In this document: one piece after another, positions 42,403 through 51,151 of the stretch | Layout of the letters: every line of letters starts with the position of its first letter | Position numbering within the stretch: the first letter of the stretch is position 1 | Origin: an uncultured Lachnospiraceae bacterium | Lineage (GTDB): Bacteria; Bacillota; Clostridia; Lachnospirales; Lachnospiraceae | NCBI GenBank assembly: GCA_910579645.1 | Contig: CAJTVK010000007.1 | Coordinates: 1-57,798 of the forward strand | DNA length: 57,798 nucleotides | Reading direction: 5' to 3' | Position numbers and translations under genes: made by a program | The notes under the pieces: model-generated | What the model was told of the DNA's origin: nothing | Databases searched by the model: none | The model's input: only the letters and a program-made list of their open reading frames with translations

Positions 42403-45294
42403 TCAATCCGCATTGAGGCTTCCGCCTGCCAACTCTTCTGCGGTTCCTGCCAGCTCTTCTTCATCTGCCAGATGATAATAATATTGAATCACATCTTTTG
42501 CTATCTGCGCCGAATAGTCGGAAGTATAGCCGTTGGCCACACGGACCGCAATGGCTATTTCCGGATTTTCATAAGGCGCATATCCGACAAAAAGTGCATG
42601 GTTCGGCCGGCTTGCGCTTTCCTGCGCCGTCCCGGTCTTGCCCGCCACGCTGACGCTCAGGTCACTGTAATACTTTTTCGCTTCCACCACTCTTCTCATC
42701 CCTACATGGATGGCATCCCAATAGGCACTGTCCATTTGGATGGTATTGCGCACTTCTGCGCTATAATCTTCTATCAGCACATTATTATGGTCGGTAACTT
42801 TGTCCAATAATGTTAAATTATAACACGTTCCGCTGTTTGCTACCGTTGTAATGTATCGCGCAAGTCCGACAGTGGTAAAGTTATTGGTGCCCTGTCCGAT
42901 GGCGGAACGGACGGCGTCCATGTCCGAAACCTTAGGCGCAGACTCTTCTATCTCAATTCCCGAGGTTTCCGTCAGGCCGTACATATCCGCGTAATTTGTC
43001 AGTTTCTGCAGACCGATATCGGGTATATACCGATCCCCTACGGAACCAAGACGGTAACCCAGTTCATAATAATAGATATTGCAGGAATGCTGGATGCCTG
43101 CGGACAGGTCCATCATTCCATGCCCGTGCCTGTTCCAGCAGTGGGGCGGCTGGTTTTCGTCCAGTTTGTCAAAAGTCCCCGTACACTGAATGGAAGTGGA
43201 AAGGTCAACGACATTTTCCAGCAGCCCGGCAGTGGCGGATACCATTTTAAAGGTAGAACCCGGAGCAGTCCGCTGATAAGTGGCATAGTTGATCAGGGGC
43301 GTGGACAAATCGTTCAGGAGAGAATTGAAATAATCCGCGTCCACGCCGTTTGCCATCCGGTTGTTGTCGTAAGAAGGATAGGATACAAGCGCCAGCACTT
43401 CGCCGGTATTCACATCCGTCAGCACCGCCGATGCCGAATGGGGATCCAGCGCCAGCTGGGCAGGCGTAATATCCAGATTCCGTATGCGGTTGCGCATAAA
43501 TTCATATGCGGAAATCTGTCCGTTCCGGAAACGGTTCAGTTCTTCCTCTTCTACCTGGATGATTTCCTGTTCCAGAAGCAGATTGCACACCTGCCTGCCG
43601 GAAATCTCGTTGTCACGAATCATATACTTATAGACTCTTTTGTTAAAGCCCGAATTGTGGCCGATATTCTCAAAGATATAGGCTAACAGCTTCTCATAGA
43701 CCTCTTCGGAATCGGAATACTTCCCGGTCAGGCTCAGCTTTGTCACATCCACCCAGTTCATGGAAATCACATAGTTTAAATACTCATGCAGGCTGATGAC
43801 CTCCTGCTTGCTCCAGGCAAGGTAGGTTTCGTCGGAAGTATCCAGCTGGCTTTCCATAATAACCGCATTGGAATAAAGCAGGGAAGTGATATAGCTTTCA
43901 TACACCTGATATTCCGCCGTCAGTTCATTGTACGGGGTTTTCTTTTCCGTCAGTTCCGCCCGCAGTTCTTCCATTACCCGGTTTTTGCGGATTTCAAAAC
44001 TCTGCTGCACTTCCTGCTCCGTCTCCCCGGCTCCTTCCTCCGCAAAATGGGAAGTATCGATAATATTATTGTTAAACAAGGCATAGTATACGTCGTCTAT
44101 GGGAATCAGTATATTTTTGCCCACATTTTCCTCCGGATTATATTCCTTGATATTCCGGATCTGAGTCAGCAGTATGCTGGCCAGTTTCGTCTCCAGGATA
44201 TGGTATATCGTCACTTGAAGGTCGCTGTCCAAGGTCAGGTATAGGTCATTGCCTGCCGTAGGCTCCACCCGGTTTTTGGCTTCAATCACTTTCCCCATAT
44301 GGTCCACAATCACGTCCTCGGAGCCTTTCGTTCCCTGCAGTTCCGATTCCATGGAAAATTCAATGCCGGACTTTCCTACAATATCGTTCATTTCATATTT
44401 GGAATCCTCCTCTTTCAGAACCGCCAGTTCGTCCTGGGATACTTTCCCCGTATAGCCGATAATCTGTGAAAAATAGATGCTGTCCACATAGCGGCGCACC
44501 GTATCCTCGGCTACGGACACACCGGCCAGCTTATCGCTGTTTTCCATGACTACCGCTACCGTTTCCTCACTTACGTTAGTGGCAACGGTAGTGGCGATAT
44601 ATTTCTGAAAGCTGTTGGCATTCATGGCATAGCGTACCGTCAGTATTTTTAAGACCTCTTCTTTCGTATAGCCAAGTTCCGGCTCAAAGGTGCTCCTGTC
44701 CTCCGGATCCCGGTAGTGGCCGATGCCGAAGCGGCTGCTGCCGCAAAGGTCATGCACCACTTCCGCGGCAGTCTTTGTGGCATACTTATAGCCGTTCTGC
44801 TGGTCTGCCAGCATATCGTCATAAGAGACGAAACCGTATACATCCGCCAAAAAACGCTTCAGCTGCCTGTCTTCCACTGCAAAAGCATAATTGCCGTCGG
44901 AATCAATGACAATATTAAAATCATTAATAATTGTATCTCCGTTCTTTTCAATCATCTGGATCAAATCATAAATCATCCCGTTTAAGTTGGCATTCTTATT
45001 CCGGCCGGATTCATAAACATCCTCGATGGTCACATTGTAAGCCAGTTCATTATAGGCAAGGCACTTGCCGTTACGGTCATAAATATTCCCTCTTGTGCTG
45101 GGCAAGGTCCGCTTTTTCGTAGTCATAAACCGGAAATCATCCAGATATTTCTCCCCGTTCACAATCTGTAAGTCAAAAACACGGTAAATCATGACTCCGC
45201 CGCAAAACAGAAAAATAATAATCAGAACCAACAGACGTATGCTTACCGCATTCAGGAAATTTTCTTTAAAACGATCAAACAAATTTCTTAGCAC
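42403..45294 (-). CDS. mrdA: Penicillin-binding protein 2, elongasome transpeptidase
   Basis: Class B transpeptidase of 963 residues that crosslinks peptidoglycan with RodA. One membrane span (about 20-42), a dimerisation domain, then the catalytic domain with STFK (SxxK), SCN (SxN) and KTGT motifs. It is several hundred residues longer than E. coli PBP2, because of an inserted Glu-rich segment about residues 390-600, a feature of Clostridia. Possible starts are GTG 45294 and TTG 45282; the Shine-Dalgarno overlaps the former. The start region overlaps mreD. Confidence 0.93.
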   Translation of the reverse strand: MLRNLFDRFKENFLNAVSIRLLVLIIIFLFCGGVMIYRVFDLQIVNGEKYLDDFRFMTTKKRTLPSTRGNIYDRNGKCLAYNELAYNVTIEDVYESGRNKNANLNGMIYDLIQMIEKNGDTIINDFNIVIDSDGNYAFAVEDRQLKRFLADVYGFVSYDDMLADQQNGYKYATKTAAEVVHDLCGSSRFGIGHYRDPEDRSTFEPELGYTKEEVLKILTVRYAMNANSFQKYIATTVATNVSEETVAVVMENSDKLAGVSVAEDTVRRYVDSIYFSQIIGYTGKVSQDELAVLKEEDSKYEMNDIVGKSGIEFSMESELQGTKGSEDVIVDHMGKVIEAKNRVEPTAGNDLYLTLDSDLQVTIYHILETKLASILLTQIRNIKEYNPEENVGKNILIPIDDVYYALFNNNIIDTSHFAEEGAGETEQEVQQSFEIRKNRVMEELRAELTEKKTPYNELTAEYQVYESYITSLLYSNAVIMESQLDTSDETYLAWSKQEVISLHEYLNYVISMNWVDVTKLSLTGKYSDSEEVYEKLLAYIFENIGHNSGFNKRVYKYMIRDNEISGRQVCNLLLEQEIIQVEEEELNRFRNGQISAYEFMRNRIRNLDITPAQLALDPHSASAVLTDVNTGEVLALVSYPSYDNNRMANGVDADYFNSLLNDLSTPLINYATYQRTAPGSTFKMVSATAGLLENVVDLSTSIQCTGTFDKLDENQPPHCWNRHGHGMMDLSAGIQHSCNIYYYELGYRLGSVGDRYIPDIGLQKLTNYADMYGLTETSGIEIEESAPKVSDMDAVRSAIGQGTNNFTTVGLARYITTVANSGTCYNLTLLDKVTDHNNVLIEDYSAEVRNTIQMDSAYWDAIHVGMRRVVEAKKYYSDLSVSVAGKTGTAQESASRPNHALFVGYAPYENPEIAIAVRVANGYTSDYSAQIAKDVIQYYYHLADEEELAGTAEELAGGSLNAD

Positions 45295-45793
45295 TCCTTT
45301 TTTCGCTGCTTTCCAGCTTGCGGTTTATCCAAAGAATCACCGGATAAAGAAAAACGGTAACTGCAATGGTATAAACAATTTCAGGTAAAATAACATGTAA
45401 AAAATAAAAGCCGATATGAAACCGGGAACGCATCAGGAACATTAGGAAATAACAGGTCAGGCTGTAAAAAAAATCACTGCATATAATCAGCACAATGGGA
45501 AGCTTCACATCCTCCGGGAAAAATATATGGTTGAACTTTCCGTTGGTATATCCTACATACATATATAAGAGAGCATGGAAGCCTATCACTTCCCCGAAGA
45601 AGATATCCATTAATAGGCCGCAGAAAAAACCTATGGACAAGCCGGTTTTCTCCCCGCGCATAAAGCCGAAAGCCGCGGTCAGTACAATCAGCAGATTAGG
45701 CACTATCCCGCCGAAAGCCAGGGCATGGAACACGGTGCTTTGCAGCAGAAAACAGGCAATTATCATTACGGCCACTACAAGAACTCTTTTCAT
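45275..45793 (-). CDS. mreD: Rod shape-determining protein MreD
   Basis: Integral membrane protein of 172 residues with about five spans. It bridges MreC and the elongasome. The ATG at 45793 has GAGGTGG upstream, which favours it over the GTG at 45802. Its end overlaps the PBP2 gene by about 20 bases, which suggests coupling. Confidence 0.9.
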   Translation of the reverse strand: MKRVLVVAVMIIACFLLQSTVFHALAFGGIVPNLLIVLTAAFGFMRGEKTGLSIGFFCGLLMDIFFGEVIGFHALLYMYVGYTNGKFNHIFFPEDVKLPIVLIICSDFFYSLTCYFLMFLMRSRFHIGFYFLHVILPEIVYTIAVTVFLYPVILWINRKLESSEKRSAKKFV

Positions 45794-45804
45794 GCATACC
45801 ACCT

Positions 45805-46671
45805 CTATTCTATAGCCTGTTTCAGTTCCGTAATCACCAGCACTTCTTCCAGATGCTCAAAATCCACGGCAGGAGTCAGCAGCCCGGATTTGGTAATATT
45901 GTTGGCATCGATATTCAGAGTGCTGATATAGCCGATCAGTATGTTGGGAAGATATTTGTCACTGATGTTGGAAGTGACTATCTTATCCCCTTCCGTCACT
46001 TTTCCTGCGCTGTCCACCAGTTTATTGAAAGCTATGACCCCGCTGCTGTACAGTTCCAAGTCGCCGGATACCATCAGGTAATCCGAAGTAGCCAGGACTT
46101 TTCCGGTCACATTGGAATTGTCCGCTATAATCGAAGTCACTTTGGCCCAGTTGGGGCCCACATCCACAATGCGCCCTACCAGCCCGCTTCCGGCAATTAC
46201 ATTCATATCCACCATTATCCCGTCCTCTTCCCCTTTGTCAATCACAAAGGAATGAAACCAGTTCCCCGCGTCCTTTGCGATAATGCGGGCCCCTACTTTG
46301 TGATAGCCCTCATACTGGGAATCCAGATGATACAGTTCCCGCAGGTTGGTCAGTTCATAGCGGTCCTGCTGGAGAATGGTATTTTCTATGGTAAGGTCGT
46401 CAATCTGCGCCTTCAGCGACTCATTTTCGGACAGCAATGCCCGAATCTGCACCAATTCCTCCGAACGGTTGGCCAGCCAGCCGCCCACGGAACTGATGCC
46501 GCTCTGGAAAGGGACAATCACATATCCTACCACAGTATTTAAAGAACCGCTGAATATATTTGTGTTAAATGTGAGGATGACGGTTCCTGCACACAATATT
46601 GTTAAAATAAAAAGGAGATATTTACTTGGCAAAGTAAACTTCTCTCCTTTTCTCTTTATGATCGGACTCAT
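45805..46671 (-). CDS. mreC: Rod shape-determining protein MreC
   Basis: Bitopic membrane protein of 288 residues. A single span (about 15-35) is followed by a coiled coil (about 65-105, with Leu and Glu heptads) and the extracellular beta-sandwich domain. It activates PBP2 and RodA. The start ATG overlaps the mreB stop by four bases (ATGA). Confidence 0.94.
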   Translation of the reverse strand: MSPIIKRKGEKFTLPSKYLLFILTILCAGTVILTFNTNIFSGSLNTVVGYVIVPFQSGISSVGGWLANRSEELVQIRALLSENESLKAQIDDLTIENTILQQDRYELTNLRELYHLDSQYEGYHKVGARIIAKDAGNWFHSFVIDKGEEDGIMVDMNVIAGSGLVGRIVDVGPNWAKVTSIIADNSNVTGKVLATSDYLMVSGDLELYSSGVIAFNKLVDSAGKVTEGDKIVTSNISDKYLPNILIGYISTLNIDANNITKSGLLTPAVDFEHLEEVLVITELKQAIE

Positions 46672-47681
46672 TTACCCATTCCTTCAATCGCATCATATGC
46701 CACAGATTTATAGTTATCGTCTTTGATAATTTTTGCAAGTCCTAAAGCAACACTGCTGAGCGGGTTTTCGGAGAGCCGGACTTTCAGCCCGGTGCCGTTG
46801 CCGAGAAGTTCCGCCAGATGGCTGATCTGGGAAGCCCCTCCGGTTAAATATATACCGTGCCGGTAAATGTCCGCGGCAAGTTCCGGCGGCGTTCTTTCCA
46901 ATATTACTTTTACGTTGTCGATGATGGTGTCAAAATGCTCGGTCAGAGAGCCGTCTACCAAAGCGGTGGGAATTTCCCTCTCCACCGGAAGCCCGGTAAC
47001 GATATCCCTGCCGTATACTACCGCAGGCTTTCCCTCTTTTTCCAAGTCATTCAAAGCGATTTTTACATTTTCCGCCGTCTTTCCGCCGATGATAAGGCTG
47101 AATTCCCTACGGATGGCCGCCCGGATAGCATCGTCGAACTTCTGGCCGCCCACCTTAATCAGACGGCTTAAGACAATGCCCCCAAGGGAAAGGATGGAAA
47201 TTTCCGTAGTGTCATACCCTACGTTCACTACCAGTACTCCCTGGGCATTTTTCACGTCAATGTCCAGCCCCAGACCGTCGGCCACTGCCTTTTCCACTAC
47301 CATGACTTTCTTCGCCTTCACATTGGCGTCCCGCACCAAATCATAAAAGGCTCTTTTCTCCACCGACGTCACATCCGTAGGCACCGCCACATAATATTCC
47401 GCCGGCTTTACATTGCCTTTGCACAAATCCGATATGAAAAACTTCACCAGTGTCTCCATATTGTGGATTTCCGCGATTACTCCGTTGCTCAGCGGATAAG
47501 AAATATGAATATTTCCGGGTGCCTTTTCGTACATTTCAAAAGCGGAATTGCCGTAGGCAAAAAGTGTGTTTTTATTCTCGATGGCGATCATGTTCTTTTC
47601 AATCATGACGCTGTCATCGTTCCTGTTATAAATTTTAATGTTGCTTGTCCCAAGGTCAATGCCGAATGAATTCATTCCCAA
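46668..47681 (-). CDS. mreB: Actin-like shape protein MreB
   Basis: Cytoskeletal ATPase of 337 residues that guides lateral wall synthesis. FGIDLGTSNIKIY (phosphate 1 loop), VVNVGYDTTEISIL (phosphate 2) and YLTGGASQI (adenosine loop) are visible. The start is probably TTG 47681, nine bases after AAAGGGG; the nearby ATG 47675 is less well spaced. It heads the mreB-mreC-mreD-PBP2 order. Confidence 0.95.
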   Translation of the reverse strand: MGMNSFGIDLGTSNIKIYNRNDDSVMIEKNMIAIENKNTLFAYGNSAFEMYEKAPGNIHISYPLSNGVIAEIHNMETLVKFFISDLCKGNVKPAEYYVAVPTDVTSVEKRAFYDLVRDANVKAKKVMVVEKAVADGLGLDIDVKNAQGVLVVNVGYDTTEISILSLGGIVLSRLIKVGGQKFDDAIRAAIRREFSLIIGGKTAENVKIALNDLEKEGKPAVVYGRDIVTGLPVEREIPTALVDGSLTEHFDTIIDNVKVILERTPPELAADIYRHGIYLTGGASQISHLAELLGNGTGLKVRLSENPLSSVALGLAKIIKDDNYKSVAYDAIEGMGK

Positions 47682-47697
47682 CGTGTCTAACCCCTTT

Positions 47698-48435
47698 CTA
47701 TAATAACCCGGCTTCTTTGAAGCTCATATATTTGTTATCCCCAATTATAATATGGTCTATAAGCGGAATATCTATCATCTGACCAATTTTCTTAATGCTC
47801 TCCGTCACCTCGATATCGTCTATGCTGGGTGCCGGATTTCCGCTCGGATGGTTATGCAGCAGCATAATATGGACTGCCTTTTCCCTGAGAGCCATTACAA
47901 AAACCTCTCTCGGTGAAAGCAGGGAAGCCGTCACCGTGCCGATGGAAAGAAGTTCTTCCCGCAGCAGGCAGTTCCGGTTGTCCAACATCAGGAGAAGCAC
48001 CTGCTCCCGCCTTTCATGACGCAGCTTTTCCATATAGTAATCCGCCACCGTGGGCGGATTCAGGAACTGCAGTCCTTTTTTTGCAGCCGCCATTGCCATG
48101 CGCATGGACAGTTCCGCCAGGCATTTTATCTTCACGGCCTTCACTTCCCCGATGCCTTTGATTTCCATCAGTTCTTTTACCGATACATGATGAAGTCCGT
48201 TCAGCCCGTCTTCCTTTACCGAAGGCAGCGCCAGAATCTGCCTGCCGATGTCAACCGGCGTGCACTGGGAGGTGCCCGTGCGTATGATAATTGCAAGAAG
48301 CTCCGCTTCCGACAATGCGCCTGCCCCTAACCGCAGAAACTTTTCATACGGCATCTCCTCTTCTGCCATGGCTTCCCCGGCGGCACTTCTTACACGGCAG
48401 GTTTTTCCTTTGCTTGCCACATTGCTTTTCTTCAT
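47698..48435 (-). CDS. radC: RadC/JAB1-MPN domain protein
   Basis: Protein of 245 residues. A helix-hairpin-helix segment (about 55-100, with LMEIKGIGEVKA) precedes an MPN metal-binding domain with HNHPSGNPAPSIDD. Once thought to act in DNA repair, the family has no proven function. I choose ATG 48435 because it gives the usual family length; a start at 48516 would overlap the DUF4321 gene. It sits directly before mreB, as in many Firmicutes. Confidence 0.87.
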   Translation of the reverse strand: MKKSNVASKGKTCRVRSAAGEAMAEEEMPYEKFLRLGAGALSEAELLAIIIRTGTSQCTPVDIGRQILALPSVKEDGLNGLHHVSVKELMEIKGIGEVKAVKIKCLAELSMRMAMAAAKKGLQFLNPPTVADYYMEKLRHERREQVLLLMLDNRNCLLREELLSIGTVTASLLSPREVFVMALREKAVHIMLLHNHPSGNPAPSIDDIEVTESIKKIGQMIDIPLIDHIIIGDNKYMSFKEAGLL

Positions 48436-48493
48436 ATTCCACACTTTCCCATTTGCTTCTCCGGGCAACGGTAACAGTATGTCCATAAAAACA

Positions 48494-48733
48494 TTATAAA
48501 AAACGGTAAACGGCAATTCCTAAAAGTATCCCCAAAATGCTGGCAATGGTAATTTTAATGGTAAGGCCGAACGTAATGCTCAGAATGCCTAAATCCAGAA
48601 CAAAAGGACTGGACAGCCCAAAAGTCTGTCCGTAATTCACCCATGTGTCGGGAAACAGGCTGCCGATAAAGCCGCCCAGCACAATACCCGCAAGAATCAG
48701 CAAAAAGCACGTCCATGTTTTTTTATTGCGCAT
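48494..48733 (-). CDS. DUF4321 small membrane protein
   Basis: Protein of 79 residues with two hydrophobic segments (about 8-28 and 52-76). It matches the DUF4321 type that sits before radC and mreB in Clostridia. The function is unknown, though the fixed neighbourhood hints at envelope or shape roles. A GGAGG site precedes the ATG. Confidence 0.8.
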   Translation of the reverse strand: MRNKKTWTCFLLILAGIVLGGFIGSLFPDTWVNYGQTFGLSSPFVLDLGILSITFGLTIKITIASILGILLGIAVYRFL

Positions 48734-48813
48734 AAACTGCCTCCTATCCGCATAGCTAATTTCTATCTTAACATATATCGGAATTCATGTACATAAATTT
48801 CCAATTAATTTTT

Positions 48814-50148
48814 TTAAAACTTTTCGACCTCTTTCGGCAAAATAATCTTCCGCCGCGGAACCACCTCTTCTTCTATCAATTGCTGCAAAGATTTCAATAT
48901 GCCGAATTTTGCATGCGCCCATGTCAGCCCGCCCTGGAAATATACCGCATAGGGCGGCCGGATGGGCCCGTCGGCGGAGAGCTCGATGGAGGAGCCGGAC
49001 ACAAAGGCTCCCGCCGCCATAATGACCGGACTGTCATAGCCCGGCATATCCCAAGGCTCCGGTGTGACAAAACTGTCTACCGGCGCCGCTGCCTGGATTC
49101 CTTTGCAGAAGGCAATGACTCCTTCCGGCGTGCCGAAAGTAACTGCCTGAATAATGTCATGCCTCTGCTGCTGCCCGTCCGGAATGACGGCAAAGCCTAA
49201 CCGCTCATAAATATTGGCGGCAAAGATGGCTCCTTTTAAAGCGCAGGCCGTAACGGTAGGCGCCAGGAACAATCCCTGATAAAAAGAATGCATCATTCCA
49301 AGCGAAGCCCCCACTTCTTTGGCCAGGCCCGGAGAGGTCAGGCGGCAGGCTGCGTTTTCGATACATTCCCTCCGGCCGGCGATATAGCCGCCTGTGGGTG
49401 CCAGTCCGCCGCCCGGATTTTTAATCAGGGAGCCCACTACCATATCGGCCCCTGCCTGAGAAGGCTCTTCCTTTTCCACGAATTCCCCGTAACAGTTATC
49501 CACCATACAGATAATATCCGGCCGGATACCCTTAATAAAGGCAATGAGCTCACCGATGGCCCGCACCGACAGGGTAGGTCTTGTCTGGTACCCTTTGGAA
49601 CGCTGTATGGTAACCATTTTCGTACGTTCATGAATGGCATGCTTAATCTTTTCATAGTCAAAGCCGCCGTCAGGAAGCAAATCTACCTGCCGATAGGTTA
49701 TGCCGTATTCCGCCAAGGAACCTCTGGAAGGCCGGATTCCGATGACCTCTTCCAAAGTATCATAAGGCTTTCCTACCGGGGAAAGCAGTTCGTCACCCGG
49801 CCTTAAGTTGCTCATCAGGGCAAGGGCAAGGGCATGGGTGCCGCAGGTAATCTGCGGCCGCACCAAAGCGTCCTCCGTGCCGAAAATGCGGGCATATACC
49901 TCTTCTAACGTATCCCGCCCCAAATCATTATAGCCGTAGCCGGTAGTCCCTGAAAGACAGGCCTCGCTGACCTTGGCTTCCTGCATGGCCCGGATGATTT
50001 TTAACTGATTGTATTCCGCAATATGGTCAATCTCTTCAAAACGTTCCTTCAGCCCTTCCAAAATATTCTCACCATAAGAAAGAACTTCCGGCGAGATGCC
50101 CATGGATTGATATGTTTCCTGCAGTCCCATAATATTCTCATCCCTCAT
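48814..50148 (-). CDS. Methionine gamma-lyase family PLP enzyme (YnbB type)
   Basis: PLP-dependent fold-type I protein of 444 residues, once called aluminium resistance protein. SGTTGYGYNDLGRDTLEEVYA near 60-80 is the family signature, and the PLP lysine is in GSLIKNPGGG (about 236). The reaction in vivo is unknown. The ATG overlaps the miaA stop by four bases; a second ATG 18 bases on is possible. The miaA-ynbB order is common in Firmicutes. Confidence 0.88.
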   Translation of the reverse strand: MRDENIMGLQETYQSMGISPEVLSYGENILEGLKERFEEIDHIAEYNQLKIIRAMQEAKVSEACLSGTTGYGYNDLGRDTLEEVYARIFGTEDALVRPQITCGTHALALALMSNLRPGDELLSPVGKPYDTLEEVIGIRPSRGSLAEYGITYRQVDLLPDGGFDYEKIKHAIHERTKMVTIQRSKGYQTRPTLSVRAIGELIAFIKGIRPDIICMVDNCYGEFVEKEEPSQAGADMVVGSLIKNPGGGLAPTGGYIAGRRECIENAACRLTSPGLAKEVGASLGMMHSFYQGLFLAPTVTACALKGAIFAANIYERLGFAVIPDGQQQRHDIIQAVTFGTPEGVIAFCKGIQAAAPVDSFVTPEPWDMPGYDSPVIMAAGAFVSGSSIELSADGPIRPPYAVYFQGGLTWAHAKFGILKSLQQLIEEEVVPRRKIILPKEVEKF

Positions 50149-51137
50149 TCCTGTTTCCGTCCCTTTCCGCTTTTGATTGGAATGCCCGCTTCGTCCATTT
50201 TTTCCAGCATGAACTTCAGAATCCGTTCCTCATCCTCTTCAAATTCATTCTTATCTATCCATATTACATTCTTTTCCCTACGGAACCAAGTAAGCTGCCT
50301 TTTGGCGAAATGTCTGGTATCTCTCTTTATCAGATACACCGCCCGTTCCAACGGAATCTCACCTTCCAGGAAGCTTAAGATTTCTTTGTATCCTAAGCCC
50401 TGCATGGAAACCATATCTTTTGTGCAGCCTGCTTCCCGGAGAGCCGCCACTTCTTCCGTAAGCCCGTCCGCCAGCATTTTGTCCACCCGCCGGTCAATCC
50501 GCTCATAAAGCCGCTCCCTGTCATCGGTCAGCACAAAATAGCAGGCATTGTAAGCGGCCTCTTTTTGACGTTCCGCTGCATTGTGGCCGGAAATCTTCTG
50601 CCCTGTCAATTTATGAAATTCCAAGGCGCGGATTACCCGTTTCACGTTATTCTCATGAATGGCCTGCGCCGATGCCTCATCCACTTCCTGAAGCATCCGG
50701 TGCAGAACGGAAGGGCCTTTTTCTTCCGCCAGCCGTTCCAGCCGGCGCCGGTAAGAAGCATCCTCTTCATTTTCCGTGAAATCAATGTCATATAATATGG
50801 CCTGAATATAAAATCCGGTTCCCCCCGCCAGAATCGGTATCCGCCCCCGAGAGTAAATACTTTCCAGGGCTTCTTTGGCCATCTGTTGGAAAAGCACTAC
50901 GTTAAAGTCCTGCGTGGGCTCCAGCACGTCAATTAAATGATGGGGAATGCCCTCCCTCTCTTCCGGCCGTATTTTAGCCGAACCGATATCCATGCGGCGG
51001 TAGACCTGCATGGAATCGGCGGAAATGATTTCCCCGTCAAGGACTTTGGCCAATTGTACGGAAAGGGCGGTCTTCCCTGCCGCCGTAGGCCCGGTCAATA
51101 TGATAAGCGGTTTTTGTCCTTCTCTTTTTCCCTGCAT
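50145..51137 (-). CDS. miaA: tRNA dimethylallyltransferase
   Basis: Adds an isopentenyl group to adenosine 37 of tRNAs that read U-starting codons. Length 330 residues. The P-loop is GPTAAGKTALS (about 15-25), followed by SADSMQVYRRMDIGSAK and GGTGFYI, all family motifs. It starts 14 bases after mutL. The C-terminus is Lys-rich. Confidence 0.96.
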   Translation of the reverse strand: MQGKREGQKPLIILTGPTAAGKTALSVQLAKVLDGEIISADSMQVYRRMDIGSAKIRPEEREGIPHHLIDVLEPTQDFNVVLFQQMAKEALESIYSRGRIPILAGGTGFYIQAILYDIDFTENEEDASYRRRLERLAEEKGPSVLHRMLQEVDEASAQAIHENNVKRVIRALEFHKLTGQKISGHNAAERQKEAAYNACYFVLTDDRERLYERIDRRVDKMLADGLTEEVAALREAGCTKDMVSMQGLGYKEILSFLEGEIPLERAVYLIKRDTRHFAKRQLTWFRREKNVIWIDKNEFEEDEERILKFMLEKMDEAGIPIKSGKGRKQE

Positions 51138-51151
51138 ATCGCTCCCTCGGA

